Of a DNA stretch of 12,560 bases, positions 1-9,400 are shown piece by piece (within the stretch, counting starts at the first letter, position 1; each line of letters starts with the position of its first letter). Source of the stretch: Chitinophaga pinensis (lineage in GTDB: Bacteria; Bacteroidota; Bacteroidia; UKL13-3). The stretch covers positions 1-12,560 of the forward strand of contig CALPIR020000055.1 of NCBI GenBank assembly GCA_943323675.2, written 5' to 3'. Under the pieces are notes generated by a model that saw nothing but the letters and a program-made list of their open reading frames with translations, was not told where the DNA came from and searched no databases. Made by a program: the position numbers and the translations under genes.

Positions 1-2847
1 CATGGCTAATGCATTATTAAATGCACCTTCAGCCATTGAGTAATTGGCTAAGTTTAAATATGCCAGCCCTAAACCCTCAAACATTTCGGGTATGTTACCA
101 TTGTTTTTCACCCCATTTTCAAAGTACTCAGCAGCTTTTGCAAAATTGTTTTTTTGCAACATACATTGACCTGCATAAAAATATGCTTCGGTTACATTGC
201 GTTTGTAAAACAAGGCTTTGTCTAAGTATGGTAAAGCACTATCCGGTTTTTGTTGGGTATACCAAACTTGTCCAAGCATGCTGTATCCTGAGTAATTTTC
301 AGGGTAAATTTCAATAGACTTTTTTAGCGCTTTTTCAGCTTCAGCAAAACGATTATTAAATAAGTATGCAGTACCCAACATGCGATGAGCCTCTTCATTC
401 ATTGGGTCGTATGCCACAGCTTTGTTAAAGAACATGATTGCGGAATCTGCACTTCTGCGAGCCAATGCTTCATAACCATCAGGCATGTAATTATTTTCTC
501 GTTTTACAATAACACACAAGGGCACATCATCCGCTTTTATAACATGTACAGTTCCCTTTGGAGGAAAAGCGCCATTCAATAATTCGTTTTTACTGTAGGT
601 ACGGCTAGTTAAAATCAAATAATCCCAACGTGGTTTAAACTCCTCGTATTCACGCACCCAAAAGAAATCTAAATTAGGGTTGATGCGATGACCATAATAA
701 GACGCAGTTAAAGGCTCATTATTGATACCTATTAGTACTTTCTTATTTGGCTCTTGCTGTGCTATCCACTCGGCAGCTGCGCGACAAGAGTTGCTGTAAT
801 AATCTGTTTCATAATTACCATAAGCACCATTTATACCACCAACAAACTCATTAAAATATACGTATTGGTTTGGATGATTTTTTACCATCCAAAACAATGG
901 TTTAGCAAATGCAACACCCAATACAATTACTACTCCAATTTGCGCAAATTTATTTTTTAAGGCATTAAGCAAAAATTCATATGACACTGCAGAAAGAACA
1001 ACCATTGCTGGTAGTACAAACAAATAATGTCTCCATCCATTGTAATAATTTAAATCGGTAAACTCGGCCCAAGCCACAGGAAATATCATCATAAATAAAA
1101 ACATCAATACATAACCAATGTTTACATATTTACGAATCCAGTTTAGCAACAACAATGTTAAACCTATGCCTGCCAATAAATAAATGGGATTACCTATGCT
1201 TAAAAATTTAACTACATAATATCCTGGTGCTTCGGTAAGCATGTACATCCTTGTTCCTTCAAACAACTCGGTATTGTTCGCATAAAATGCGTTTTCGCTC
1301 GACTTTTTAAATGCGATATATACATTTTTAAACGGATTACTTAATGCATAAGGCCATAACGATATGCCAAATAAATAACCCAATCCTGCAATGCTTAAAA
1401 AAGTTTTTAGGTAAGTTAATACTCCCTCACTAAAAATTCCCTTCTTGTTTTTGATACAATACCACAACCATTGTACACCTAAAAACATAGCCATATAAGC
1501 TATGATTAAAATTGCACCCACACGACTACCTATACCGATACCAACACCAATACCCAACCAGCTTATATGCTTACGTTTAGGGTTAGGCATATTTTGTAAT
1601 ACACGCACCATAAAATATCCCGAAACAGCAAAGCCTACTGCAAAAGGAATATCCGTTGGGTTGTTCATACTAAAGCCCATCCAACTTGGGTTAAGCCCAA
1701 CAAATAACAAGGCAATGATTGCACCTCGCCAACTGGTTAGTGCTTTAACGGTTAACCCAATACATATTAAACCAAACAAACCATACAATGAAATAATAAA
1801 GTGTCGGGTATCGTAGGGATCGGTATCGAATGTATTGTAGATAATTGCGGAAATTAAATTAATGTGCTCCCCATAATGTCTGAATATTTGGCGCACATAA
1901 TCTTGACTCCCCACAGGCTCGCTTAAGGCGGTGGTGTCTTCACCAAAACTCGTTACCCAATTATAGGCTACCTTACTGTATTCATCATGTTGTTTCTCAT
2001 CCCAAGTCATTCCATATTGCTGACTTAACAAAGGATAAGCTACGCAAAAACCAAGAACAAGCACATAAAAAATCATTCGAAAAACTGGCGCATTACCTTT
2101 ATTATCAGGCTTTGGAGCATTTATTTTGATTTCGTGCAAGGCAGAAAGTACAAAAAACTTAAAGCTTAAAAATAACGATATAAATGGCAATGCAAACAGG
2201 CCAAGTATGCTGCCTGAAGTACTATTTTTATCGGCAATTAACGCTACATCTTCGGCATTAATTTTATGCGCTCCAACTTGGTTGGCAATTTCAAAATAGT
2301 TTTTTGCAGTACTAAGCTTGGATTCAAATGTTTGTTGTGCAAATTCGGTATTAACGATAATTACTCCACTTTGGTTATCACTAATATTACTTGTAGTTAG
2401 AAAGCGAACAAAATTATTATAAAGGGCGTTGCTTATTTTTTGTAGTATTCCGTTTTTATTGGCACTTTCTTTTAAGAAATAAGAACCGAAATAAAATGCA
2501 TTGTTTAGCATTTTTTTTCGTTTGGCTTGTGCAGCACCAACCAACGCAGACATGTTAACGGTATCGGCATTTTCTACAATCAAGCTTGTTGCTCCTCCAG
2601 CAAGTAAAAATGCTTCGGTGTAATTTTTTGCAACATGTAGTCTTTGCTTTTGTACTAAATCTTGATATGCAGCATTTTGCTTGAACTCATCAGCCAATTT
2701 TTGGTTTGAATTTGTGATGAGTACACAATCGACATCAGCTTTACCCTTACTAAACGAATTAAAAATTTGTTCGTAAGAAGCATGTTTAGCGTTGCCTTTT
2801 ATTGGCAAGATGATACTTAAACGGCTATCTGATTTAGGTGTTTGCAT
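1..2847 (-). CDS. GT-C (family 39-like) membrane glycosyltransferase with N-terminal degenerate GT2 domain and C-terminal TPRs, partial
   Basis: The reading frame is open from ATG at 2847 to the left edge without a stop, giving 949 residues with the C-terminus missing. Residues about 9-213 resemble a DPM1/ALG5-type GT2 domain (LSIILPI start, GSYFLKES, NQSG) but lack its catalytic signatures. Hydrophobic segments begin near 214-236 and 256-275; about ten more fall between 349 and 650. GT-C marks are WDE at 281-283 in the first outer loop, NNPTDIPF at 395-402, and HPNQYVYFNEFVGG at 658-671, a hallmark of Bacteroidota family-39-like proteins. From about 795 to the edge there are four or five TPR-like repeats, probably periplasmic. 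Family knowledge suggests transfer of a sugar from a polyprenyl-phosphate donor to an acceptor outside the cytoplasm; the acceptor is unknown. It lies 25 bases after the polyprenyl-phosphate glycosyltransferase gene, which could supply its donor. No Shine-Dalgarno motif precedes the ATG. The class is firm; the substrate is not. Confidence 0.93.
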   Translation of the reverse strand, partial: MQTPKSDSRLSIILPIKGNAKHASYEQIFNSFSKGKADVDCVLITNSNQKLADEFKQNAAYQDLVQKQRLHVAKNYTEAFLLAGGATSLIVENADTVNMSALVGAAQAKRKKMLNNAFYFGSYFLKESANKNGILQKISNALYNNFVRFLTTSNISDNQSGVIIVNTEFAQQTFESKLSTAKNYFEIANQVGAHKINAEDVALIADKNSTSGSILGLFALPFISLFLSFKFFVLSALHEIKINAPKPDNKGNAPVFRMIFYVLVLGFCVAYPLLSQQYGMTWDEKQHDEYSKVAYNWVTSFGEDTTALSEPVGSQDYVRQIFRHYGEHINLISAIIYNTFDTDPYDTRHFIISLYGLFGLICIGLTVKALTSWRGAIIALLFVGLNPSWMGFSMNNPTDIPFAVGFAVSGYFMVRVLQNMPNPKRKHISWLGIGVGIGIGSRVGAILIIAYMAMFLGVQWLWYCIKNKKGIFSEGVLTYLKTFLSIAGLGYLFGISLWPYALSNPFKNVYIAFKKSSENAFYANNTELFEGTRMYMLTEAPGYYVVKFLSIGNPIYLLAGIGLTLLLLNWIRKYVNIGYVLMFLFMMIFPVAWAEFTDLNYYNGWRHYLFVLPAMVVLSAVSYEFLLNALKNKFAQIGVVIVLGVAFAKPLFWMVKNHPNQYVYFNEFVGGINGAYGNYETDYYSNSCRAAAEWIAQQEPNKKVLIGINNEPLTASYYGHRINPNLDFFWVREYEEFKPRWDYLILTSRTYSKNELLNGAFPPKGTVHVIKADDVPLCVIVKRENNYMPDGYEALARRSADSAIMFFNKAVAYDPMNEEAHRMLGTAYLFNNRFAEAEKALKKSIEIYPENYSGYSMLGQVWYTQQKPDSALPYLDKALFYKRNVTEAYFYAGQCMLQKNNFAKAAEYFENGVKNNGNIPEMFEGLGLAYLNLANYSMAEGAFNNALAM

Positions 2848-2872
2848 AAGTAACTAATTTCAAAAAAACAGG

Positions 2873-4033
2873 TTAGCTTTTTTTCTGATTTAAGCCTAAG
2901 AAGCTTAAGAAAAAACTAGAAAAAATGGTTTGTAAACCCATCATAATGGCAAATACAGATGGAATAACTACGCGTAAAATACTTGAGTAATTAAGCTGCC
3001 CAAAATCTTGTTGATCCCACAAGTATAATGAATAAATAGACCCACCTAAACCGGCAAGAGTAATTAAAAACCCAACGATTAAACCAGCTTCTAATGTTAA
3101 AAAATTATAGAGTTTATCAAGGGTTGAATTTTTAGGCAAGAAACCTTGTTGTATGGCATAAATACGTGTAAATACTGCAAAGTTAACGGCTTGAAAACCG
3201 ATTACAACGAATGCTCCTGCATAAAGCAATGTATTGGTATCAAAGTGAATATTCATTAGTTGAACTGGACCTTGCTGAATAAGCACAAACAAAATTAAAC
3301 CAATAATCATTAAGGTTAAACCAGGAATTAAAAACAACCACTTAGGACTGTATAATAACAAGAAACGCAGGTGTCTCCAACCATCACGCCAAGTACGTAA
3401 ATGAGGAGGACGTGTTCTTCCATCAACAGAGAGCGTGGTTGGAACTTCAATTATTTTTAACTTATTAATTTGAGCCTTAACAACCATTTCGCTTGCAAAC
3501 TCCATTCCTGTAGTTTGTAAGTTCAGCACAGTAACAATATCTTGGCGGAAGCCGCGCAAACCACAATGAAAATCGTTAACGCCACCGCCAAAAAATAATT
3601 TACCAATAAATGATAGCACAGGATTGCCAAGGTAATAATGTAAAAAGGGCATAGCACCTTTTGCAATACCACCTTTAAATCTATTTCCCATTACCAAGTC
3701 ATAACCTCCACGGAGTTTTTCCAAATATGCGTTAAGGTTACTAAAATCGTAACTATCGTCACTATCACCCATAATAACATATTTACCTTTGGCTGCTTGT
3801 ATGGCACCCATAAGTGCGCTGCCGTATCCTTTACGGGGTATATCAACAATACGTGCACCACAACTGCGTGCAATATCTTGCGAACCATCAGTGCTGCCAT
3901 TGTCACCTATAACAACCTCACCGCTAATATTATTGTCGTTTAAATATTTCATGGCCTTATCGATGCAAACTTTTAGGGTTTCTGCTTCGTTTAGGCAAGG
4001 CATTACAATGGTTAATTCTATTGGCTTTTCCAT
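2873..4033 (-). CDS. Family-2 glycosyltransferase, polyprenyl-phosphate sugar synthase type, four C-terminal membrane helices
   Basis: A complete 386-residue protein. The N-terminal GT-A domain (about 5-225) is intact: TIVMPCLNEAE at 8-18, GDNGSTDGS at 43-51, the metal-binding D90-S-D92 inside MGDSDDSYDF, GNRF at 116-119, and DFHCGLRGF at 154-162, followed by a conserved stretch ending in WRHLRFLLLYSP at 219-230. Four hydrophobic helices follow at about 232-252, 267-288, 315-337 and 354-378. Such proteins are usually annotated as dolichol-phosphate-glucose/mannose synthase-like and transfer a sugar from a nucleotide donor to a polyprenyl phosphate at the cytoplasmic face of the inner membrane. 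The sugar cannot be read from the sequence. It starts 9 bases after the methyltransferase stop and ends 25 bases before the GT-C gene, so the three are probably one transcript, and it is the obvious donor-maker for the GT-C enzyme. No Shine-Dalgarno motif is visible. Confidence 0.95.
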   Translation of the reverse strand: MEKPIELTIVMPCLNEAETLKVCIDKAMKYLNDNNISGEVVIGDNGSTDGSQDIARSCGARIVDIPRKGYGSALMGAIQAAKGKYVIMGDSDDSYDFSNLNAYLEKLRGGYDLVMGNRFKGGIAKGAMPFLHYYLGNPVLSFIGKLFFGGGVNDFHCGLRGFRQDIVTVLNLQTTGMEFASEMVVKAQINKLKIIEVPTTLSVDGRTRPPHLRTWRDGWRHLRFLLLYSPKWLFLIPGLTLMIIGLILFVLIQQGPVQLMNIHFDTNTLLYAGAFVVIGFQAVNFAVFTRIYAIQQGFLPKNSTLDKLYNFLTLEAGLIVGFLITLAGLGGSIYSLYLWDQQDFGQLNYSSILRVVIPSVFAIMMGLQTIFSSFFLSFLGLNQKKS

Positions 4034-4042
4034 GTTAAAGGT

Positions 4043-4657
4043 TTAGCTATTTTTCTTTTTTAATACGGCAATAAAATGCAATTGTCTTCCAAATACCATG
4101 TTAAAAACTCCGGGGTATAAAGGTATACGTTTGTTGATGGTTACAACTTCTAATCCCAACTCATCAAACAAATCCATCCAATATTTTTCGGTTTTAAAGT
4201 TGTAAATAACTTTAACACCATGGGGAGCATTACCCACCCAATCCATAAATTTTAAGGTTTGAAAATCGAATGCATTAGCCCATAAATGGTCTTTTATAAC
4301 CAAGTACTTTTTACTTACACGCATGGTTTCTTTCAATAAGTTTTTGAAATTATCATCCGGAACGTGGTGCATCACATCTGTATATTGGGCAGCATCAAAA
4401 CTATTATCAGGATAAGGAATATGAACCCCATCGAATTCTTTAAATGGAATAGCACAAGTTGGGCGGGCCATGATATCAATACCTTCGTAGCTAATACCAG
4501 GCTTTTTTTCACTGATTAGTTTGCTGATGGTTCCGTCACCACAACCAATATCCAAAATTTTTACATTGTCGGGCATTTGTTTAGCTATCTCATCAGAGAT
4601 CACTTTGATACGTCTTAAAAAAACATATTCATGGTGTAGGTCTTTCAGTAATTTCAT
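4043..4657 (-). CDS. Class I SAM-dependent methyltransferase
   Basis: A 204-residue protein from ATG at 4657. The frame stays open upstream to a TTG at 4684 (nine more residues), but the ATG gives MKLLKDLHHEYVFLRR, the way homologues I recall begin, and the TTG lies inside a possible -7 box. The SAM-binding motif I is ILDIGCGDG (residues 35-43 from this ATG), with an acidic residue after the second strand (EGID) and the post-motif YTDVMHHVPDD typical of Methyltransf_11 proteins. IKDH and FMDWVGNAPHGV further on are conserved in a small-methyltransferase subfamily common in Bacteroidota. No membrane segment, so cytoplasmic. It is the first gene of the cluster with the two glycosyltransferases, 9 bases upstream of the GT2 gene. 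Methylation of a sugar, lipid carrier or related small molecule of that pathway is a guess from context; the acceptor is unknown. Confidence 0.9.
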   Translation of the reverse strand: MKLLKDLHHEYVFLRRIKVISDEIAKQMPDNVKILDIGCGDGTISKLISEKKPGISYEGIDIMARPTCAIPFKEFDGVHIPYPDNSFDAAQYTDVMHHVPDDNFKNLLKETMRVSKKYLVIKDHLWANAFDFQTLKFMDWVGNAPHGVKVIYNFKTEKYWMDLFDELGLEVVTINKRIPLYPGVFNMVFGRQLHFIAVLKKKNS

Positions 4658-4680
4658 CTGTATTATTTTGCTTAAAGTCT

Positions 4681-4712
4681 GCAATATAAAAATAATCGGC
4701 TTTTTATAGCAA
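4681..4712 (-). promoter_or_regulatory. Possible promoter of the methyltransferase/glycosyltransferase cluster
   Basis: Reading the minus strand, TTG (complement of 4710-4712) is followed after 21 bases by TATATTGC (complement of 4681-4688), a 6-of-8 match to the Bacteroidota -7 consensus TAnnTTTG. Transcription would start near 4675, about 18 bases before the ATG at 4657. Other weak -7-like boxes (TATTTTTA, TATATTTT) occur nearby, so the exact position is uncertain. Confidence 0.22.
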
Positions 4713-4717
4713 AATGA

Positions 4718-4738
4718 GGATAAAATATAGGGATAAAA
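4718..4738. repeat. Short direct repeat GGATAAAA in the intergenic gap
   Basis: GGATAAAA occurs at 4718-4725 and again at 4731-4738, a 13-base period, in the 130-base gap between the amidohydrolase stop and the methyltransferase start. It sits just upstream of the possible promoter of the glycosylation cluster. It could be a regulator site or chance in AT-rich DNA. Confidence 0.25.
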
Positions 4739-4787
4739 GCATTTTAAGGTTAGAAATTGAGTTAATTAACCAGCAGGTATTCAAGAA

Positions 4788-6413
4788 TTATTTTTTCTTT
4801 TTACCGCCTACATAAACTGCATTTGGTTTTGCATCGCGAATGATACGCATGCTAGCATGTAATAAATCTATATCCATAACAATAAAATCGGCTAGTTTAC
4901 CTTTTTGTAACGAACCTTTTATGTGTTCTTCAAAAGCAGCTTTTGCTGCCCATATGGTCATTCCTTTTAGTGCTTCCTCTCTGGTTAAAGCATCCTGCAT
5001 TTGAAATCCACCTTCAGGAAATTGATTGGCATCCTTTCTTTCAACAGCAGCATAATAGGTATAAAATGGCTGTGGCGGTTCTACCGGAAAATCTGTACCT
5101 AAAGGCAACCAACCATTTTGGTTTAATAACGTTTTTAGTGCATACGCGCCCTTGATCCTTTCTTTTCCTAACCTATCTTGCACCCAATACATATCGCTTG
5201 TAGCGTGTGTGGGCTGAGTGGAAGGAATTATGTTGTACTTGCCAAATAAGTTAAAATCCTCTTGATTGACTACTTGTGCATGCTCAATTCGCCACCTGCG
5301 GGTATTGTTTTGGCCTAAATATTTACCATATAATTCCATCACATACCTATTTGCAGAATCACCAATACAATGTGTATTTAATTGGTATGGTGAGTTACTG
5401 ATGCGCTTCACATAATCCTCCATTTTTGCTAATGGCGTGAGAAGTAAACCATGGTGTTCGTGTTGGTCTTGGTATGGCTTAAGCAAACACGCACCTCTAG
5501 AACCTAATGCCCCATCGGCATACATTTTAAATGAGGAAACATTTAATACATCTGTTTTTATGGGCGCACGATTTAACCATTCATCAACTTGTTTATCGTT
5601 AGCGCTTATCATGGCATACACACGTATAAATAGTTGTTTGCTTTTTTGCAACGAATCAATCACTTCTATTACTTCGGTATCAAGACCAGCATCGCACACG
5701 CTGGTTAAACCCAAATCAATGCAAACCGCTTGCGCCATTAATAATGATAGTGCAATATTTTCCCTATTAGGTTTAGGTAGTTTTTCTTGAACCAAATCAA
5801 CCGCGTTATCAATTAAAACTCCCGTAAGTTTGTTGTCATTTTTAATCAATTCACCTCCCGCAATTTTTGTATTGATGTTTATTTGGGCTAGTTCAAGCGC
5901 CTTATTATTAGCAATTGCTGCATGGCCATCAACCCGTTTTAACAAAACCGGAATATTAGGGAACAACTGATTGAGTTTATCGTTGGTTGGGAAAATTTTC
6001 ACGGTCCAATCATTTTGATCCCAACCACGACCTGTTAAAAATTGAGGCTTATTTTTTGATACAAAATCTTCACATCTCACTATCACCTCGTCCCAACTTT
6101 TGGTATTGGTTAAATCAACCGTTTGCATATGAGCGCCTAAACCATAAAAGTGGGCGTGGGCATCAATTAACCCTGGATAAATAAACTTTCCGTTTGCCTC
6201 TAAAACCGAATCGGATTGGAACTTTTTGAGTAACTCATCGTTGCCAACTTCAATAATTTTACCTTGATTAATAATCATCACTGATGCAGTTGACATCAAA
6301 GAATCAATGGTATAAATTTTAGCACCTTTAACTATTAAATCAACCTTATTGCTTTTGCCACATGCTATCAAAATCAATAAACATAAACAACTGTATAGGT
6401 TAAGGTTTTTCAT
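4788..6413 (-). CDS. Lipoprotein amidohydrolase, amidohydrolase-3 (YtcJ-like) family
   Basis: A complete 541-residue protein. The N-terminus is a lipoprotein signal: charged start, hydrophobic core, lipobox L15-I-A-C18, so the mature protein should be lipid-anchored outside the cytoplasm. No K/D/E-rich surface-export signal follows the cysteine. The metal-dependent hydrolase core shows H86-A-H88 in YPGLIDAHAHF, GRGWDQNDW at 128-136, K296 in FKMYADGALGSRGA (the position expected for the carboxylated lysine), H348 in NTHCIGDSAN, H378 in RIEHAQ, and D441 in LGTDFPVE. The C-terminal strand region GKLADFIVMDID closes the composite beta domain. All expected metal ligands are present, so it should be active. 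Family members hydrolyse amide or related C-N bonds in varied small molecules; the substrate cannot be told. The start lies 17 bases after the stop of the DUF4175-like gene, so the two are probably cotranscribed. Extracytoplasmic lipoprotein members are less usual than cytoplasmic ones. Confidence 0.94.
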   Translation of the reverse strand: MKNLNLYSCLCLLILIACGKSNKVDLIVKGAKIYTIDSLMSTASVMIINQGKIIEVGNDELLKKFQSDSVLEANGKFIYPGLIDAHAHFYGLGAHMQTVDLTNTKSWDEVIVRCEDFVSKNKPQFLTGRGWDQNDWTVKIFPTNDKLNQLFPNIPVLLKRVDGHAAIANNKALELAQININTKIAGGELIKNDNKLTGVLIDNAVDLVQEKLPKPNRENIALSLLMAQAVCIDLGLTSVCDAGLDTEVIEVIDSLQKSKQLFIRVYAMISANDKQVDEWLNRAPIKTDVLNVSSFKMYADGALGSRGACLLKPYQDQHEHHGLLLTPLAKMEDYVKRISNSPYQLNTHCIGDSANRYVMELYGKYLGQNNTRRWRIEHAQVVNQEDFNLFGKYNIIPSTQPTHATSDMYWVQDRLGKERIKGAYALKTLLNQNGWLPLGTDFPVEPPQPFYTYYAAVERKDANQFPEGGFQMQDALTREEALKGMTIWAAKAAFEEHIKGSLQKGKLADFIVMDIDLLHASMRIIRDAKPNAVYVGGKKKK

Positions 6414-6430
6414 TGGGTTTTGGTTTAATG

Positions 6431-9400
6431 TTATTTACCACCACCAATACGATTAAAATATTCCTTACTTTTTTCTTTGTAGTAAGGCTGCATATCAGCA
6501 GGAATAGTTTCTAATAACTCCTTCTCTTTATTTTTTTGTTGTATGTATAGATCAAATACAGGAGGACTCGGTTTTGGTTTATCCTTAGCTTGTTCAGCTT
6601 CACGCTTTTCTTCTTGCTCTTGTTTACGTTCAGCTTTTTCGCTCTCTAGCAAACGTGTTAAAATTTCTTGCTGGCGTTGCAACATTTCTGAAGTTAGTTT
6701 TTTATTATAGAGCTCCTTTTCTGTTTGCTCCATCATACGTTTCATTTCCTCTAGCATTTTTGCGCCACCCACACCCTCTTTTTGTTTAGCATCCATTTGC
6801 TGCATCATTTTTTGCAACTGTTGGCGTATGGCCATTTGTTGAGCGGCCATTCTTGCAAAGCCTTCACTACCCATACCTTGTTGCCCATTAGGGTTAGGTT
6901 GCTGCCCGTTTGGCATTTGACCGGGTTTTTGTCCACCTTGTTGTGGTTTGCCCTCTTCGCCTTTTTTGTTCATGCCCTCACGCAATTGCTTATTCAACTC
7001 TTCTTGCATTTTTTTAATTTGGCTCATAGTTAAAGGTTTGCTTCCCTTTCCTTGACCAGGTTTTGGTTTCGGTTTTCCTTTGCCACTTTTTTTACTTTTA
7101 GCCTGTTGATTTTGTTGTTGCATTTGGTTAAGCACTTGACTTAACATTACAGCAAGATTATTTGCATGCGTCATAGCATACTGCTGACGCGTGCGTATTT
7201 CCATGAAATTACGTACACCGAAACCCGTAACACTTTTATCTAAGTTATCATTCAGTTTGGTTACTTCACGGTTTATAAACGAACTTATTTCGGGCACACG
7301 TTTACTTAAGGCCAACAAACTATCCTCAATAATTTTAGCGTTGTCTTTTGTTATTTTTTGTTTTTTGGCCAATTCTACATATTGCGGACTATAGCCATTC
7401 AGCTTATTCATCTCCTCAATTAAACCTTCTTGGTCTTTACTTAATTGAATGGTATTTTCTAGAATCTCGCGTAAAGTTGCTGCATCTTCTTCTTGTTGTT
7501 CTTTTTCTGCCTCCTCTTGTTTTTCTTTTATTTTTTCTGCCATTTCCTCCATCTCTTTGGCAGCATTATCTTGATTTTCTTTGGCTTTTTTATTATCCTT
7601 TTTATCTAAATTATCCTGCGCCTTCTGCATTTCCTCATTGGCTTTTTCTTCTTCTTTTTTAGTATCCCCTAATTCACGTGGTTCTTCTAACTCTTTGTTT
7701 TTTTGCTCAATATCTTTCAGCTCTTTCTGCAGGTCTTTAAACTCTTGTTGCAATTTTTGCTGCTCTTGTTTTAATTGCTCTTGTTGCTGCTGTTTATCTT
7801 CTTTCTTTATTCCCTTTTGCTGGTCAAGCTGTTCGGTTTTTTTAGCAATTTCTTTTTGTTGATCTGCTAATTTCTCGAGCTGTTTAGTGGTTTCGGTAAT
7901 CTTTTTGTCTAACTCTAATTGCTTAAACTGCTCCAACATTCTGTCCAGCTCTTTCTCCACATCCTTATTGTTCATTTGCATCTTATCCATCTCTTGTTTA
8001 AGTGCATCTTTATTTTGTTGTTGAAGCATTTTTTCCATGTCTTTCATCAACTTTTTTAATTCATCATTAAGCACCTCGTTAAACATTTTCTCGAGCTGCT
8101 TCTGTTTCTCCAATAGCTCAGGATTAGATTCTTTATATTCGTTTTCTTTTAAATTATTTTTTTCGTTTTGCTTTTTAATATCTTCTATTTTTTGCACCAA
8201 TTCTTTTTGGCGATTTAATAAATCTTGTGCTTTCTTTTTCTCTTCCCAGGTTAGCTCACGTTTCTCAAGCATCTTTAACTGCAAATCTTTTAACTCTTTT
8301 TGTAGTTGTTTGCTCTCACGCATCGCATCTTTCATATCATCTTTCAAACTCTTACCTGCTTTATCCATTTCGCTGCGTAATTCTTTATCACTTGGCGCCT
8401 TAAATAACATGGTTTTACTGCGGGTTGATTTTGCTCCACGCACTCCATCATTATCCCACACTTCAAAATAATACGCTAGCTCATCAGACGCATTTACACC
8501 CGTTTCATTAATGTTGAATTGAAAATAAAAACGTTGTGTCTTTTCATCGCGCTGAACGCTAATTGGCTTGCTAATAGCCCCTTGCTTTACTTTACTTTCT
8601 GTATCTGATTTTAAAAATCTATATGCAAAAACCAACTTGGTTAATCCGTAATCATCACTAATATCACCAATAAAATAAAGCTGTTTACCTGTTATAGAAT
8701 CCGCTTTTTCATCAACACTAATACCAGGAAAAGCATCGGGTATTACATTAATTAGATAGGCTAAACTATCGGCAACCCCATAACTGCTGTTTTTACTTTT
8801 AATAAAATAAGGTGTAGTAGTTAGTAATTTTTTGCTAAACACAAATCGGCTATCATTTTTCTTTTCGGCTTGGGTTGATGCATTGCCAAAACCTAAAATT
8901 ATTTCCTCTGTTTGAACGGTATTAAAGCTCCATTCAGCAATGGTTCCTAATGGCACTGTAATATCCCCAGGATTCTGAATAACCTCTATACCTTTACCAA
9001 TGTATATTGGATAGGTTAGTTTTATTTGATAGTTAATCAGAGTTGGCTTAGCTACTATTTTTAATGTGTAATTTTGCGAGTAATAATCGGCTGCCCAAAA
9101 TGTGAATGGAACATCTTTATTTACATTTCTAAACATGTAACTAAATTCATTGTTACTCTGCTTTTGCATTTTGTATTGTTGTCCACCAACTTCTATATAT
9201 ACTTCGGCCGGGATGGTATTTCCGGTTAGTTTAAGGTTTAATTCAAAATCTGTAAATTGTGGTGTTTTTAAACTGGTGTTATTTATTTCAAAATTAAAAG
9301 GAGCTTTAGGCACAAATGTTTGATTGTACTTTACCAAACGTTCGCTACCGTTTGTAATAATACCAGGAGCGAATAAATATATAATAGCATATAACGCTAC

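Noticed and set aside
1502..1816. Plus-strand frame with Pro-Ile-Pro-Thr repeats
   Set aside because: It is the antisense of the alternating-glycine helix in the GT-C protein and has no other support.
4658..4684. TTG start that would add nine residues to the methyltransferase
   Set aside because: A rarer start codon, lies within a possible -7 element, and homologues appear to begin near the ATG at 4657.
4761..4770. Palindrome GTTAATTAAC
   Set aside because: A perfect ten-base palindrome, but AT-rich, with no stem-loop spacing and no T-run, so neither a terminator nor a convincing operator.
7348..8471. Plus-strand open frames rich in Phe, Ser, Leu and Cys
   Set aside because: They are antisense to the Lys/Glu/Gln-rich coiled coil of the DUF4175-like gene; the odd composition is the mirror of those codons, and no family is recognisable.
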